Assembly: GCF_050589645.1 (NCBI RefSeq)
Contig: NZ_JBNGOQ010000001.1
Span: forward strand, 124,001 to 188,000
Direction of reading: 5' to 3'
Length of the DNA: 64,000 bases
Source of the DNA: JBNGOQ01 sp050589645
GTDB taxonomy: Bacteria; Bacteroidota; Bacteroidia; Flavobacteriales; Flavobacteriaceae
Shown: positions 1 through 9,003 of the stretch, piece by piece
How the letters are laid out: each line of letters opens with the position of its first letter
Position numbering within the stretch: position 1 is the stretch's first letter
The notes under the pieces: model-generated
What the model was told of the DNA's origin: nothing
What the model saw: only the letters and a program-made list of their open reading frames with translations
Database searches by the model: none
Translations under genes and position numbers: made by a program

Positions 1-15
1 AACATCACAACCAAT

Positions 16-1314
16 ATGAAGTATCACCAAATAGATAACGGCCTTTTCAAAAAGAACCGCAAAAAGTTCATGGCGCAAATGAAACCACAAAGTATCGCCG
101 TGTTCAATTCCAATGATATTTATCCCATAAGTGCGGATAGCACCATGCCCTTTGAGCAGCACAGGGATATCTTTTATCTCAGCGGTGCCGATCAGGAGGA
201 AACTATTTTGGTGCTCTTTCCGGATGCTTTGGATCCCAAACACCGCGAGCTGTTGTTTGTACGTGAGACCAATGAGCACATTGCGGTCTGGGAAGGAGAA
301 AAACTGACCAAGGAAAGGGCCACCGAGGTTTCCGGAATACAGACGGTGTATTGGTTGTCCGACTTTGAAAAAGTCTTTTTTGATCTGATGACCGAGGCCC
401 ACATTATTTATTTCAATACCAACGAACATTATCGCCAGGCTGTGGAGACCCAGACCCGTGAAGATCGCTTTATACAGATGTGCAGGGATAAGTTTCCCGC
501 CCACCAACAGGCCAAGAGCAATCCCATTTTACAAGAAATCCGTGGGGTAAAGGAAACCGAAGAAATCGATTTGATGCAACAGGCCTGCACCATTACGGAA
601 AAGGGATTTCGCAGGATCTTGCAGTTTGTACGTCCGGGCGTTTGGGAGTACGAAATAGAAGCGGAATACCTGCATGAGTTTATCCGCAACCGTTCCAAGG
701 GATTCGCCTATACCCCTATAATCGCATCGGGCAACAACGCCAATGTATTGCACTATGTCGAGAACAACCAACAATGCGCGGATGGCGACCTGCTGTTGAT
801 GGATGTTGCTGCGGAATATGCCAACTACTCCAGCGACATGACGCGGACCATTCCCGTGAACGGCCGATTCATGCCACGGCAAAAGGAGGTGTACAATGCA
901 GTCCTCCGGGTGAAGAACGAAGCCACCAAAATGTTGGTCCCTGGAACCCTCTGGGCAGATTATCACAAGGAGGTCGGCAAGGTCATGACCTCTGAATTGC
1001 TGCAGCTCAAACTATTGGATAAGGCCGATGTACAAAATGAAAACAAGGCCTGGCCGGCCTATAAAAAATACTTCATGCACGGCACCAGCCACCATATTGG
1101 TCTGGATACGCACGACTATGGGGCCTTAAAGACCCCCATGAAGGCCGGCATGGTCTTTACCGTGGAGCCGGGCATCTATATTCCAGAGGAAAAAATGGGT
1201 ATACGGATAGAGGACAATGTGGTCATCCAGGAACAAGGCGAGCCGTTTAACCTGATGCGGAATATTCCGATCATGGCAGTGGAAATCGAAGAATTGATGC
1301 AAAAAAATAGATAA
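16..1314 (+). CDS. pepP: Xaa-Pro aminopeptidase (aminopeptidase P, M24B)
   Basis: A cytosolic metallopeptidase that removes an N-terminal residue preceding proline. The 432-residue protein has the two-domain layout of the family: an N-terminal creatinase-like domain (about 1-170) and a C-terminal pita-bread domain. The metal ligands are visible as D263 (LLMDVAAEY), D274 (SSDMTRT), H359 (HGTSHHIG), E384 (FTVEPGIY) and E399 (GIRIEDN). The ATG gives the N-terminus usual for Bacteroidota members (MKYHQIDNGLFKKNR). Only 15 nt precede it in the window, so the promoter cannot be seen. It converges on brnQ. The family call is firm; the substrate range is not visible. Confidence 0.93.
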   Translation: MKYHQIDNGLFKKNRKKFMAQMKPQSIAVFNSNDIYPISADSTMPFEQHRDIFYLSGADQEETILVLFPDALDPKHRELLFVRETNEHIAVWEGEKLTKERATEVSGIQTVYWLSDFEKVFFDLMTEAHIIYFNTNEHYRQAVETQTREDRFIQMCRDKFPAHQQAKSNPILQEIRGVKETEEIDLMQQACTITEKGFRRILQFVRPGVWEYEIEAEYLHEFIRNRSKGFAYTPIIASGNNANVLHYVENNQQCADGDLLLMDVAAEYANYSSDMTRTIPVNGRFMPRQKEVYNAVLRVKNEATKMLVPGTLWADYHKEVGKVMTSELLQLKLLDKADVQNENKAWPAYKKYFMHGTSHHIGLDTHDYGALKTPMKAGMVFTVEPGIYIPEEKMGIRIEDNVVIQEQGEPFNLMRNIPIMAVEIEELMQKNR

Positions 1315-1363
1315 AGATTCCCCTCCCGGTCTAAGGGAAAAGCTATAGGTTTTTCGGGTTTTC

Positions 1364-2656
1364 TTATTTCTTCAATCCCGGGAAATCCCTTTTCATTTCC
1401 ATAACATTGGCCAGTACAAAACCCAGTACGGCCGGAAGCACCCAACCCATGTTCAGGGACCCTAGGGGTATCCAACCTTTTATGGGGGCAATAAGGTCTT
1501 CCAGTCCGATACTGCCCAAAAAATCGGGGATACTGAAAATGATAGTGGCCATCACCACACTCTTAAAAACCAAGGGGGAGGCAAACTTGTTGGGAAGGAT
1601 GTTCAATAGAATCAGGACTATGGTAATCGGATAAATAAACATCAGCGCGGGAAAGGCCACCGCGATGATATAGCCCACATTAAATTGGCCCATTACTATA
1701 CCCAAGAGGCATCCGACAACTGCGGTTATGGTATACGCCCGCTGTGAATCCCCAAAGCGGTATTTTACAAAGTCGGCCGTGCCTGTCACGATGCCCACGG
1801 CTGTGGTAAAGCAGGCCAATCCCACCAAAATACTCAGAAAGAGGTTGGCGGTGCTGCCCAGGGTTTTAATGCTGATCCCGTTCAAGAGGCCGGTCCTGGA
1901 AATCGCAGCATCGAACTCGCCGTGCATCAAGGCACCGGTAAAGATCAGTCCGGCATAGATTAAAAGGAGGGCCAACCCGGCCAACCAGCCTGCCCGTCTG
2001 ATCAAGCCCTTTTTCTCCTCGTAGCCGGCATCGGTGTTCTTAAGATTGATAGATATAATAATCACGCCCCCGACCACTACGGCACCTATGGCATCAAAGG
2101 TCTGGTAACCCTCTAGCACGCCATGGGAAAACGGATGCGCAAAGGCCGTGGCGCCAAAGACCAGCTCGAAAGAAAATGCGGTAACCCCTATGATGGTCAA
2201 TAAAATGAGGATAATGGCAGGTGTCAAAAGCTTGCCTATGATATCCAATATTTTGCTGCGGTTCATGACGAAGATAAACACCAGCACAAAATAGATGATA
2301 CTGGTGAGCAGGGAGGAAGTGCTAAAAAATGGGGCTATGGCCATCTCATGGGTTACCGATGCGGTTCTGGGTGACGGAAGGCTTATGGAGATGGCATAAA
2401 TGATAAAGGAATAAATCAGGCTAAAGGCGGGCGATACTTTTTTCCCAAAGTCGAATATGGTGCCCTGTAATTTGGCATGGGCCAAAATGCCACAGAGCGG
2501 AATTAACACGGCGGAGATACAAAAACCCAAGGTGACCAACCACCAGAGTTCGCCCGATTTAAATCCCAATTGCGGGGGCAAAATCAAATTGCCCGCCCCA
2601 AAGAATAATGAAAAAAGGGCAAAGGCGGTAACAAAGGTCTCTTTGGTCTTGTACAT
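1364..2656 (-). CDS. brnQ: Branched-chain amino acid transport system II carrier protein
   Basis: An inner-membrane cation-coupled symporter for leucine, isoleucine and valine (LIVCS family). The 430-residue protein is hydrophobic throughout, with about 12 predicted membrane segments. The N-terminus TKETFVTAFALFSLFFGAGN carries the family's Phe/Gly-rich first helix with the FGAGN motif. Length matches the family. It is monocistronic and converges with the aminopeptidase gene. The intergenic region upstream also serves a small divergent gene and holds two TCGA-type half-sites (see 2729-2757). The exact substrate is inferred from the family. Confidence 0.92.
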   Translation of the reverse strand: MYKTKETFVTAFALFSLFFGAGNLILPPQLGFKSGELWWLVTLGFCISAVLIPLCGILAHAKLQGTIFDFGKKVSPAFSLIYSFIIYAISISLPSPRTASVTHEMAIAPFFSTSSLLTSIIYFVLVFIFVMNRSKILDIIGKLLTPAIILILLTIIGVTAFSFELVFGATAFAHPFSHGVLEGYQTFDAIGAVVVGGVIIISINLKNTDAGYEEKKGLIRRAGWLAGLALLLIYAGLIFTGALMHGEFDAAISRTGLLNGISIKTLGSTANLFLSILVGLACFTTAVGIVTGTADFVKYRFGDSQRAYTITAVVGCLLGIVMGQFNVGYIIAVAFPALMFIYPITIVLILLNILPNKFASPLVFKSVVMATIIFSIPDFLGSIGLEDLIAPIKGWIPLGSLNMGWVLPAVLGFVLANVMEMKRDFPGLKK

Positions 2657-2728
2657 GAATGAAATTATGCGGCAAGATAAGTGAAAACAAAAGATCTAAA
2701 AGCAGCAGCTCATCGGAAAATTATATCC

Positions 2729-2757
2729 TTTTGTCGAAAAAAAATACGTTCATCGAA
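2729..2757. promoter_or_regulatory. Paired TTYRTCGA half-sites between brnQ and the small zinc-ribbon gene
   Basis: Two similar octamers, TTTGTCGA (2730-2737) and TTCATCGA (2749-2756), lie in direct orientation with a 19-bp period in the divergent brnQ/84-aa-gene region. Close variants occur upstream of other secreted-protein or regulator genes in the window (15564, 21053, 29386, 39290, 42503). Direct repeats about two helical turns apart suit a dimeric DNA-binding protein; the regulator is unknown. Confidence 0.35.
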
Positions 2758-2925
2758 AATATATAAAAAATCATGGAGGGTACCCAATAAAGTGTACCAC
2801 GGTACCGTTGTAGTGATAAAGTACTTTAATCAAAGGCTTTTAAACAATTGACCAATAGATTAATATTGAAGTTTGCAAAATAATGATCCCAAATCTTATT
2901 CTTGCTTCCCCTAAAACCTACTTGT

Positions 2926-3180
2926 ATGAAAAAAGCATTTTCTAACTATGGCATCAAACTGAGTTCAGTTTTTTGCAACCTCTTTGGACACCATTATGCC
3001 GTTTCCAAAAAAGTGACCCTTCACATTAAAGAGTATAAATGTATCCATTGCAACAAACAGGTAACCACTGATGTCAGTGGTAGCCTTTCCGCACTTACCC
3101 CTGAACTTCAGGACATTAACGATACACTGGAGAATTTATATCAAAAAAGACATAGAGCCGCCCCACAACAGGTGGCTTAA
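2926..3180 (+). CDS. Small zinc-ribbon-like protein of unknown function
   Basis: An 84-residue soluble protein without a signal peptide. Visible candidate metal ligands are C17, H22-H23 and a CxxC pair (C39, C42 in YKCIHCNKQ), which resembles a degenerate zinc ribbon; a prophage-type DUF1660-like fold is possible. The C-terminal half is polar and helical (LTPELQDINDTLENLYQKR). The ATG at 2926 is chosen over an upstream in-frame TTG at 2902 because it begins with MKKAFSNYG. The stop codon abuts that of thiL (convergent, zero spacing). Function is not known. Confidence 0.7.
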   Translation: MKKAFSNYGIKLSSVFCNLFGHHYAVSKKVTLHIKEYKCIHCNKQVTTDVSGSLSALTPELQDINDTLENLYQKRHRAAPQQVA

Positions 3181-4230
3181 TTATGCTTTGGCAAGTGAAT
3201 TCCAACCCTGAGCGGTCAATGGAATTTTAGAGATATTCCTGGAAATCAAATGTGCACCTTCACTTTTGGCTGTCATATGCCCCACGACAGTCAAATTAGG
3301 ATTGCCTTTTATTTTCGGGAATTCTTTTTGGTCCACAGTGAACAACAGTTCATAGTCTTCTCCTCCGCTGAGCGCCACCATAGTGCTGTCCAGGCCAAAT
3401 TCCTCACAGCTCGAAATGACCGTGGGATCCAAGGGGATCTTATCCTCATATAGATTGCACCCCACCTCGCTTTGTTTACAAAGGTGCAGGATTTCCGAGG
3501 AAAGGCCATCGCTGATGTCTATCATAGCGGTGGGATGCACGCCCAGTTTGTCCAGAAGAGCAACCATATCCTTTCTCGCCTCAGGTTTTAATTGCCGCTC
3601 CACGATATAGGAATAGGCATCAAGGTCTGGTTGATTGTTCGGATTTACCTTAAACACTTCCTTTTCCCGTTCAAGTACCTGCAGCCCCATATAGGCGCCG
3701 CCAAGGTCCCCGGTAACGACCAAAAGGTCATTGGGTTTTGCCCCATTTCTATACACAATTTTGTTTTCCATGGCTGCTCCAATGGCGGTAATGCTAATGA
3801 GCATACCCTTGGTGGAAGAGGTAGTATCCCCTCCCACGACGTCTACCCCGTAGGTTTTGGCCGCCAGGGCCACGCCCTCATAAAACGCCTCCAAGGCCTC
3901 CAAGGGAAATCGGTTCGAAACGGCAATGGAAACCGTAATTTGCGTAGCTATGGCGTTCATGGCATAGATATCCGAAAGATTTACCACAACTGCTTTGTAG
4001 CCTAGGTGTTTTAGGGGCATATAACTTAGGTCAAAATGAACGCCCTCTATCAGGAGGTCCGTAGACACCAAAGTTTTACGATCCTTGAAATCGAGTACGG
4101 CCGCGTCATCGCCAATACCTTTGACCGTAGATTTTTGCTGCAAGGGAAAATCCTTGGTCAGGTGGTCTATCAATCCAAATTCGCCCAGTTCCTCCAAGGA
4201 AGTCCGCTTGGGGTTTTTATCCGCTATCAT
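3181..4230 (-). CDS. thiL: Thiamine-monophosphate kinase
   Basis: Phosphorylates thiamine monophosphate to thiamine diphosphate with ATP, the last step of cofactor synthesis, in the cytosol. At 349 residues it has the AIR synthase-like two-domain fold. Visible motifs are GIGDDAAVL (G40-D41-D42, Mg/ATP site), STDLLIEGVHFD, GGDTTSS in the middle of the chain, DISDGLSSE and LSGGEDYELLF near the C-terminus. A perfect -7 box lies only 4 bases upstream of the ATG, so the mRNA is probably leaderless or nearly so. It diverges from a lipoprotein gene and converges with the small zinc-ribbon gene. Confidence 0.95.
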   Translation of the reverse strand: MIADKNPKRTSLEELGEFGLIDHLTKDFPLQQKSTVKGIGDDAAVLDFKDRKTLVSTDLLIEGVHFDLSYMPLKHLGYKAVVVNLSDIYAMNAIATQITVSIAVSNRFPLEALEAFYEGVALAAKTYGVDVVGGDTTSSTKGMLISITAIGAAMENKIVYRNGAKPNDLLVVTGDLGGAYMGLQVLEREKEVFKVNPNNQPDLDAYSYIVERQLKPEARKDMVALLDKLGVHPTAMIDISDGLSSEILHLCKQSEVGCNLYEDKIPLDPTVISSCEEFGLDSTMVALSGGEDYELLFTVDQKEFPKIKGNPNLTVVGHMTAKSEGAHLISRNISKIPLTAQGWNSLAKA

Positions 4231-4234
4231 GTTG

Positions 4235-4242
4235 CAAAAATA
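4235..4242 (-). promoter_or_regulatory. -7 promoter element of thiL
   Basis: On the minus strand the bases read TATTTTTG, a full match to the Bacteroidota -7 consensus TANNTTTG. Only 4 bases separate it from the thiL ATG (4230), so transcription should start at or within a few bases of the start codon. Confidence 0.55.
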
Positions 4243-4309
4243 AGAGGATATATTTTATATCGTATATTTACTAAGAGAAAGAAAGTATCGTTTACCCAAA
4301 TATATCGCT

Positions 4310-5572
4310 ATGAGAAAGTACCCCATATGCATCCTCTTTAGCTTTTTGTGCCTAGCCTGCTCCAGTAATAGTTCGGATAATGATGATGATACCATTGGCG
4401 GGATGCAGTCCGATGATGATATGACCGGGGGCAACAACGACACCCCGATCGGGTTCTTTGCTTGTGTGGGCGGCGTGGCCGACATTTACCCTTGCAACGG
4501 GTACGATTTGTTGGGCGGTATCCCCCTTGGCATTTTCAACGCTGCTTCCGGGAATGACATATGGGGGTGGACCGATACAAGCAACAATAGGGAGTACGCT
4601 CTGGTGGGTCTCGACAATGGAACCGCTTTTGTGGATATCACGGATACAGACAATTTAGTATACCTGGGAAAATTGCCCACAGCGACGGTGGCAAGCGGAT
4701 GGCGGGACATTAAGGTATTCCAGGACCATGCCTTTATCGTGTCGGAAGCGGCCGATCACGGAATGCAGGTCTTTGATCTTACCAGGCTTAGAAACGTGGC
4801 AAGTCCACCCGAAAATTTTACGGCTGATACTCGGCACACCGGTTTTGGAAATGCGCACAATATTGTCATCAATGAACAAACCGGTTTTGCCTATGCCGTG
4901 GGAACGGCCAGAGACGACGCCTTCAATGGTGGCGCCCACTTTATCAATGTCCAAGATCCCAAAAACCCTGTTGGCGTCGGCGGCTATGCGGACAATGGCT
5001 ATACCCACGATGCCCAGGTCATCAGTTATAATGGTCCGGATACCGACTATACCGGGAGCGAAATTTTTGTAGGCGCCAACGAAAGTCAGATTGTATTGGC
5101 AAACGTTACGGATAAGGCCAATCCAGCCGAGATTACGACGCTGCAGTATGGAAATATTGGGTATACCCATCAGGGATGGTTTACAGAGGATCATCGGTAT
5201 TTTATCCTTGGGGATGAGCTGGACGAGACAGATTTCGGATTTAACTCACGTACCTTGATTTTTGATTTTTCGGATTTGGACAATCCAGTGCTGCACGATA
5301 CCTATCTAGGCCCCACGGCAGCCATAGATCACAACGGATATGTGCGGGGAGACGAATTCTTTTTGGCGAATTATACGGCCGGTGTGCGCGTCCTGGACAT
5401 TTCCGGAATTGATGGCAACACTATTGTGGAAACCGGTTTTTTTGACACCTTTCCCACAAACAACACCGCCTCCTTTAATGGGGTATGGAGTGTTTACCCC
5501 TATTTTGCAAGTGAAAAGATCATCGTCAACGATATCAATACCGGACTGTTCATAATCCAAAAAGCGAACTGA
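4310..5572 (+). CDS. Choice-of-anchor B family lipoprotein (LVIVD-repeat propeller)
   Basis: A 420-residue predicted lipoprotein: signal MRKYPICILFSFLCLAC with lipobox LAC (Cys17), then an acidic D/N/S/G-rich linker. The body has repeated propeller strands such as EYALVGLDNGTAFVDITD, HAFIVSEAADHGMQVFDLT and TRTLIFDFSDLDNP, typical of LVIVD/choice-of-anchor B proteins. A possible -7 box TATATTTAC lies at 4263-4271. The gene overlaps the next by one base (TGATG), so the two are translationally coupled. Probably outer-membrane-exposed; the ligand or enzymatic role is unknown. Confidence 0.82.
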   Translation: MRKYPICILFSFLCLACSSNSSDNDDDTIGGMQSDDDMTGGNNDTPIGFFACVGGVADIYPCNGYDLLGGIPLGIFNAASGNDIWGWTDTSNNREYALVGLDNGTAFVDITDTDNLVYLGKLPTATVASGWRDIKVFQDHAFIVSEAADHGMQVFDLTRLRNVASPPENFTADTRHTGFGNAHNIVINEQTGFAYAVGTARDDAFNGGAHFINVQDPKNPVGVGGYADNGYTHDAQVISYNGPDTDYTGSEIFVGANESQIVLANVTDKANPAEITTLQYGNIGYTHQGWFTEDHRYFILGDELDETDFGFNSRTLIFDFSDLDNPVLHDTYLGPTAAIDHNGYVRGDEFFLANYTAGVRVLDISGIDGNTIVETGFFDTFPTNNTASFNGVWSVYPYFASEKIIVNDINTGLFIIQKAN

Positions 5573-6921
5573 TGAAAAAATTGGTATATATCGTTTTTGC
5601 ATTGAGCTTGCTCGCATGTTCCAATGACGAGGCTTTGGTGCTGGATGATGTGGGCGAAACACCCGCCTTTTTAGGCGAATTGGATTGGGTCCGGAATTTT
5701 GGGGGCAGTAATTCGGAAACTGCACAGTCTGTTGTGGCCACCACCGATGGCGGCTATGCCATTTTAGGGTATACCAATAGCGTGGATGGGGATATTACGG
5801 ATAAGACCCTGGACGTAAATGACTATTGGCTGTTAAAATTGGACGCCGATGGAAACCTGCAGTGGAACAAAACCTATGGTGGTAGTAAGGACGATAGGGG
5901 GCAAAGTGTAATCCAAACCTCGGATGGCGGCTATGCCATTGTGGGATACGCGATGAGCGATGACGGCGATGGCAGTAACAATGAAGGCTTTCATGACAAT
6001 TGGATCCTGAAATTGGATGCCTCTGGCACCGTGGAATGGGAAAGGAGCTTTGGTTTTTCGGGCCATGACCACTCCTATGATGTAGTGCAGACCGCCGATG
6101 GTGGCTACTTCTTCGTTGGGTTTTTGGACGTAACGGCCTCCAATGGGGAAGGTAATGTGGGGAAAGGCCTATCTTCCCTTACCAGACATGGCGTGGGCGA
6201 GTTTTGGGGAACTAAATTGGACGCTGCGGGCAATTTGGTTTGGCGGCGTTTTTTTGGCGGCACCAATAACGATAGGGCCTATGGCGTAGTGGCGGCACAA
6301 GATGGTGGCTTTGTGATTACCGGTTCCTCGGAGAGTACCGATTTTGATATTTCCAACACCAAGGGGAGTTATGATTTTTGGGTGGTGAAAGTATCGGATA
6401 CGGGCGATTTGGTCTGGGAACGTTCCTTTGGCGGCTCGGGTATCGATAAATCCTATGGCATTGCCCGGACCTTGGACAATGCCTATGTAATTACAGGCAA
6501 TACCTTTAGTACGGATACCGATATATCAAAAAACAACGGGGAATCCGATGTTTGGCTGATTAAAGTGGACGATAATGGCAATTTGCTTTGGGAGAGAACT
6601 TATGGCGGCACCCTGTTTGATGCCGCACGGAAAGTGCGTTCCCTAGCGGATGGCGGATTTTTGATTTCGGGAAATTCCAAGAGCGCCGACATGGACGCCA
6701 CTTCCAATGCCGGGGAAAATGATCTTTGGTTCCTGAGGACCGACAGCGAGGGCAACTTAAGCTGGCAGCATTCCTATGGGGGTTCCGGTTTGGATTACGG
6801 CTTCGATGCCCTGGAAAACCCGGACAAAAGCATCCTTTTGGTAGGCGAGACCGCAAGCACCGATTTCCTGGACCTACAGAGCAAAGGGAACACCGATCTG
6901 GTGGTGCTGAAAGTCAAATAA
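5572..6921 (+). CDS. Propeller-repeat lipoprotein (DGGYAI repeats)
   Basis: A 449-residue predicted lipoprotein (MKKLVYIVFALSLLAC, lipobox LLAC). It holds about seven repeats of roughly 55-60 residues, each with a core like QTSDGGYAIVGY followed by D-W-x-LKLDxxG-x-x-W-x-RxxGG; the repeat starts include QSVVATTDGGYAI, QSVIQTSDGGYAI, YDVVQTADGGYFF and YGVVAAQDGGFVI. This predicts a seven-bladed beta-propeller or similar solenoid on the cell surface. The start codon overlaps the stop of the preceding lipoprotein gene, so they form a two-gene operon. No catalytic motif was recognised. Confidence 0.8.
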   Translation: MKKLVYIVFALSLLACSNDEALVLDDVGETPAFLGELDWVRNFGGSNSETAQSVVATTDGGYAILGYTNSVDGDITDKTLDVNDYWLLKLDADGNLQWNKTYGGSKDDRGQSVIQTSDGGYAIVGYAMSDDGDGSNNEGFHDNWILKLDASGTVEWERSFGFSGHDHSYDVVQTADGGYFFVGFLDVTASNGEGNVGKGLSSLTRHGVGEFWGTKLDAAGNLVWRRFFGGTNNDRAYGVVAAQDGGFVITGSSESTDFDISNTKGSYDFWVVKVSDTGDLVWERSFGGSGIDKSYGIARTLDNAYVITGNTFSTDTDISKNNGESDVWLIKVDDNGNLLWERTYGGTLFDAARKVRSLADGGFLISGNSKSADMDATSNAGENDLWFLRTDSEGNLSWQHSYGGSGLDYGFDALENPDKSILLVGETASTDFLDLQSKGNTDLVVLKVK

Positions 6922-7020
6922 ACTACCCGGCCATTTTTCTTTGATCTGACCATAGAAAACGCTTATCATTCCATACGTTATAATAATGTTAGGAAATGTG
7001 GTAAAACCCCACTTATATCC

Positions 7021-7028
7021 TATATTTG
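7021..7028 (+). promoter_or_regulatory. -7 promoter element of the suf operon
   Basis: TATATTTG is a full match to TANNTTTG and ends 30 bases before the sufA-like ATG. No clear -33 TTG is visible at the usual distance. Probably the main suf promoter. Confidence 0.6.
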
Positions 7029-7058
7029 TAAACTATTTAGAATAAATCCAATTAAGAT

Positions 7059-7388
7059 ATGATCAAAGTATCGGAAACAGCCAAGCAAAGGGTAATCGCC
7101 TTGATGACGGAGGAGGGATTCAATGCCGAGAAGGATTTTGTGCGGGTAGGCGTAAAGAGCGGCGGTTGCAGCGGACTGTCCTATGAATTGGGCTTTGACG
7201 ACAAGACCGATGCTACGGATAAGGTCTTTGAAGACAATGCCGTACGGATCATTGTGGACAAAAAGAGTTTTCTCTATTTGGTGGGCACCACGCTTGAATA
7301 TTCAGGAGGATTGAACGGCAAAGGATTTGTATTTAACAACCCGAATGCCCAAAGAACCTGTGGCTGTGGGGAGAGTTTTTCCTTATAG
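7059..7388 (+). CDS. sufA: A-type Fe-S cluster carrier (SufA/IscA/ErpA family)
   Basis: An A-type carrier that receives Fe-S clusters from the SUF scaffold and hands them to apoproteins. It has 109 residues. The three conserved cysteines are present: C37 in KSGGCSGLSYEL and C101/C103 in the C-terminal TCGCGESF. It is first in a same-strand run with sufB, C, D, S, E and T, which supports the name sufA, although the sequence alone does not separate SufA from ErpA. Confidence 0.92.
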   Translation: MIKVSETAKQRVIALMTEEGFNAEKDFVRVGVKSGGCSGLSYELGFDDKTDATDKVFEDNAVRIIVDKKSFLYLVGTTLEYSGGLNGKGFVFNNPNAQRTCGCGESFSL

Positions 7389-7453
7389 CAGGGCGATTTG
7401 AACAAGAACTAATTAGTCAATTGGCCTATTGAGAAATTGTTACATTAAGAAGA

Positions 7454-8899
7454 ATGGCGTATACAGAGGAAGAATTAAAGAAAGAGCTCGAAACCAAGGA
7501 ATACGAATACGGTTTCTATACGGATATTGAATCCGATACCTTTCCGAAAGGGCTCAATGAGGATATTGTCAGGGCAATTTCCAAAAAGAAGGAAGAGCCG
7601 GAATGGATGACCGAGTGGCGACTGGAAGCCTTTCGTGCCTGGAAGGAAATGGAGGAACCGGAATGGGCCAACGTTACCTACAAGAAACCGGAGTTCCAGG
7701 ATATTTCTTATTACTCGGCCCCCAATAAAAAGCCCAAGTACAACAGTTTGGACGAGGTAGATCCGGAATTGCTGGACACCTTTAAAAAATTGGGAATTTC
7801 CCTGGACGAACAAAAAAAATTGGCCGGTGTTGCCGTAGATATCGTTATGGATTCGGTATCCGTGGCCACCACTTTTAAGAAGACTCTGGCCGAAAAGGGC
7901 ATAATTTTCTGTTCCATTTCCGAGGCCATACAGGAACATCCGGAACTGGTAAGGAAACATATTGGCACCGTAGTGCCGCAAAAGGACAACTTTTACGCGG
8001 CCCTGAATTCTGCGGTATTCTCCGACGGATCTTTCTGCTATATTCCCAAGGGCGTACGCTGCCCCATGGAGCTGTCCACGTATTTTAGAATCAATCAGGC
8101 CGGCACCGGCCAGTTCGAAAGAACCCTGGTCATTGCTGACGAGGGGAGTTATGTGAGCTACCTGGAGGGCTGCACGGCCCCATCTAGGGATGAGAACCAA
8201 CTGCACGCCGCCGTTGTGGAGCTGATCGCCCTGGACGATGCCGAAATAAAATATTCTACCGTACAGAACTGGTTTCCCGGGGACAAGAACGGTAAAGGAG
8301 GCGTCTTTAATTTCGTGACCAAGAGGGGCTTGTGCGAAAAGAACGCAAAAATCTCATGGACCCAAGTAGAAACAGGTTCAGCCATTACCTGGAAGTATCC
8401 CTCCTGCATCCTTAAAGGAGATAATTCCATTGGTGAATTCTATTCCATCGCGGTGACCAATAATTATCAGCAGGCCGATACCGGGACCAAGATGATTCAT
8501 TTAGGGAAGAACACAAAGAGCACGATTATCTCGAAGGGAATATCGGCGGGAAAATCACAAAACAGCTATCGCGGGCTCGTACAGGTGAACAGTAGGGCAA
8601 AAAACGCCCGGAACTTTTCGCAATGCGACTCCCTGTTGATGGGGAACGAATGTGGGGCCCACACTTTTCCATATATAGAAGCCAAGAACAAATCGGCCCA
8701 GATAGAACATGAGGCAACGACCAGTAAGATCGGTGAAGATCAAATTTTCTACTGCAACCAAAGGGGAATAGATACCGAAAAGGCCATTGCCTTGATCGTT
8801 AATGGATTTAGCAAGGAGGTCTTGAACAAGTTGCCCATGGAATTTGCGGTCGAGGCCCAAAAATTGTTGGAAATAAGCCTGGAAGGTTCGGTAGGATAG
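7454..8899 (+). CDS. sufB: Fe-S cluster assembly protein SufB
   Basis: The scaffold subunit of the SufBC2D complex on which [4Fe-4S] clusters are built. At 481 residues it is the length expected for SufB. Family segments are visible: AALNSAVFSDGSFCYIPKGV, YLEGCTAPSRDENQLHAAVV, KYSTVQNWFPGDKNGKGGV and the C-terminal YCNQRGIDTEKAIALIVNGF. Its beta-helix core is shared with SufD downstream. It starts 65 bp after the sufA-like gene and is followed by sufC, the standard order. Confidence 0.97.
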   Translation: MAYTEEELKKELETKEYEYGFYTDIESDTFPKGLNEDIVRAISKKKEEPEWMTEWRLEAFRAWKEMEEPEWANVTYKKPEFQDISYYSAPNKKPKYNSLDEVDPELLDTFKKLGISLDEQKKLAGVAVDIVMDSVSVATTFKKTLAEKGIIFCSISEAIQEHPELVRKHIGTVVPQKDNFYAALNSAVFSDGSFCYIPKGVRCPMELSTYFRINQAGTGQFERTLVIADEGSYVSYLEGCTAPSRDENQLHAAVVELIALDDAEIKYSTVQNWFPGDKNGKGGVFNFVTKRGLCEKNAKISWTQVETGSAITWKYPSCILKGDNSIGEFYSIAVTNNYQQADTGTKMIHLGKNTKSTIISKGISAGKSQNSYRGLVQVNSRAKNARNFSQCDSLLMGNECGAHTFPYIEAKNKSAQIEHEATTSKIGEDQIFYCNQRGIDTEKAIALIVNGFSKEVLNKLPMEFAVEAQKLLEISLEGSVG

Positions 8900-9003
8900 G
8901 TAAAAAGACAAAGCGGGTGCCCATGGGTAAGACCAGCATCCAATAAAATAAATTTAAAAGAAGCCTTAGGCTTCAGATCAGTTTAAATAAACCGCAGAGC
9001 AGA

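Noticed and set aside
7475..8206. A 243-codon open frame opposite sufB
   Set aside because: It is a shadow of the strongly conserved sufB frame and resembles no known family.
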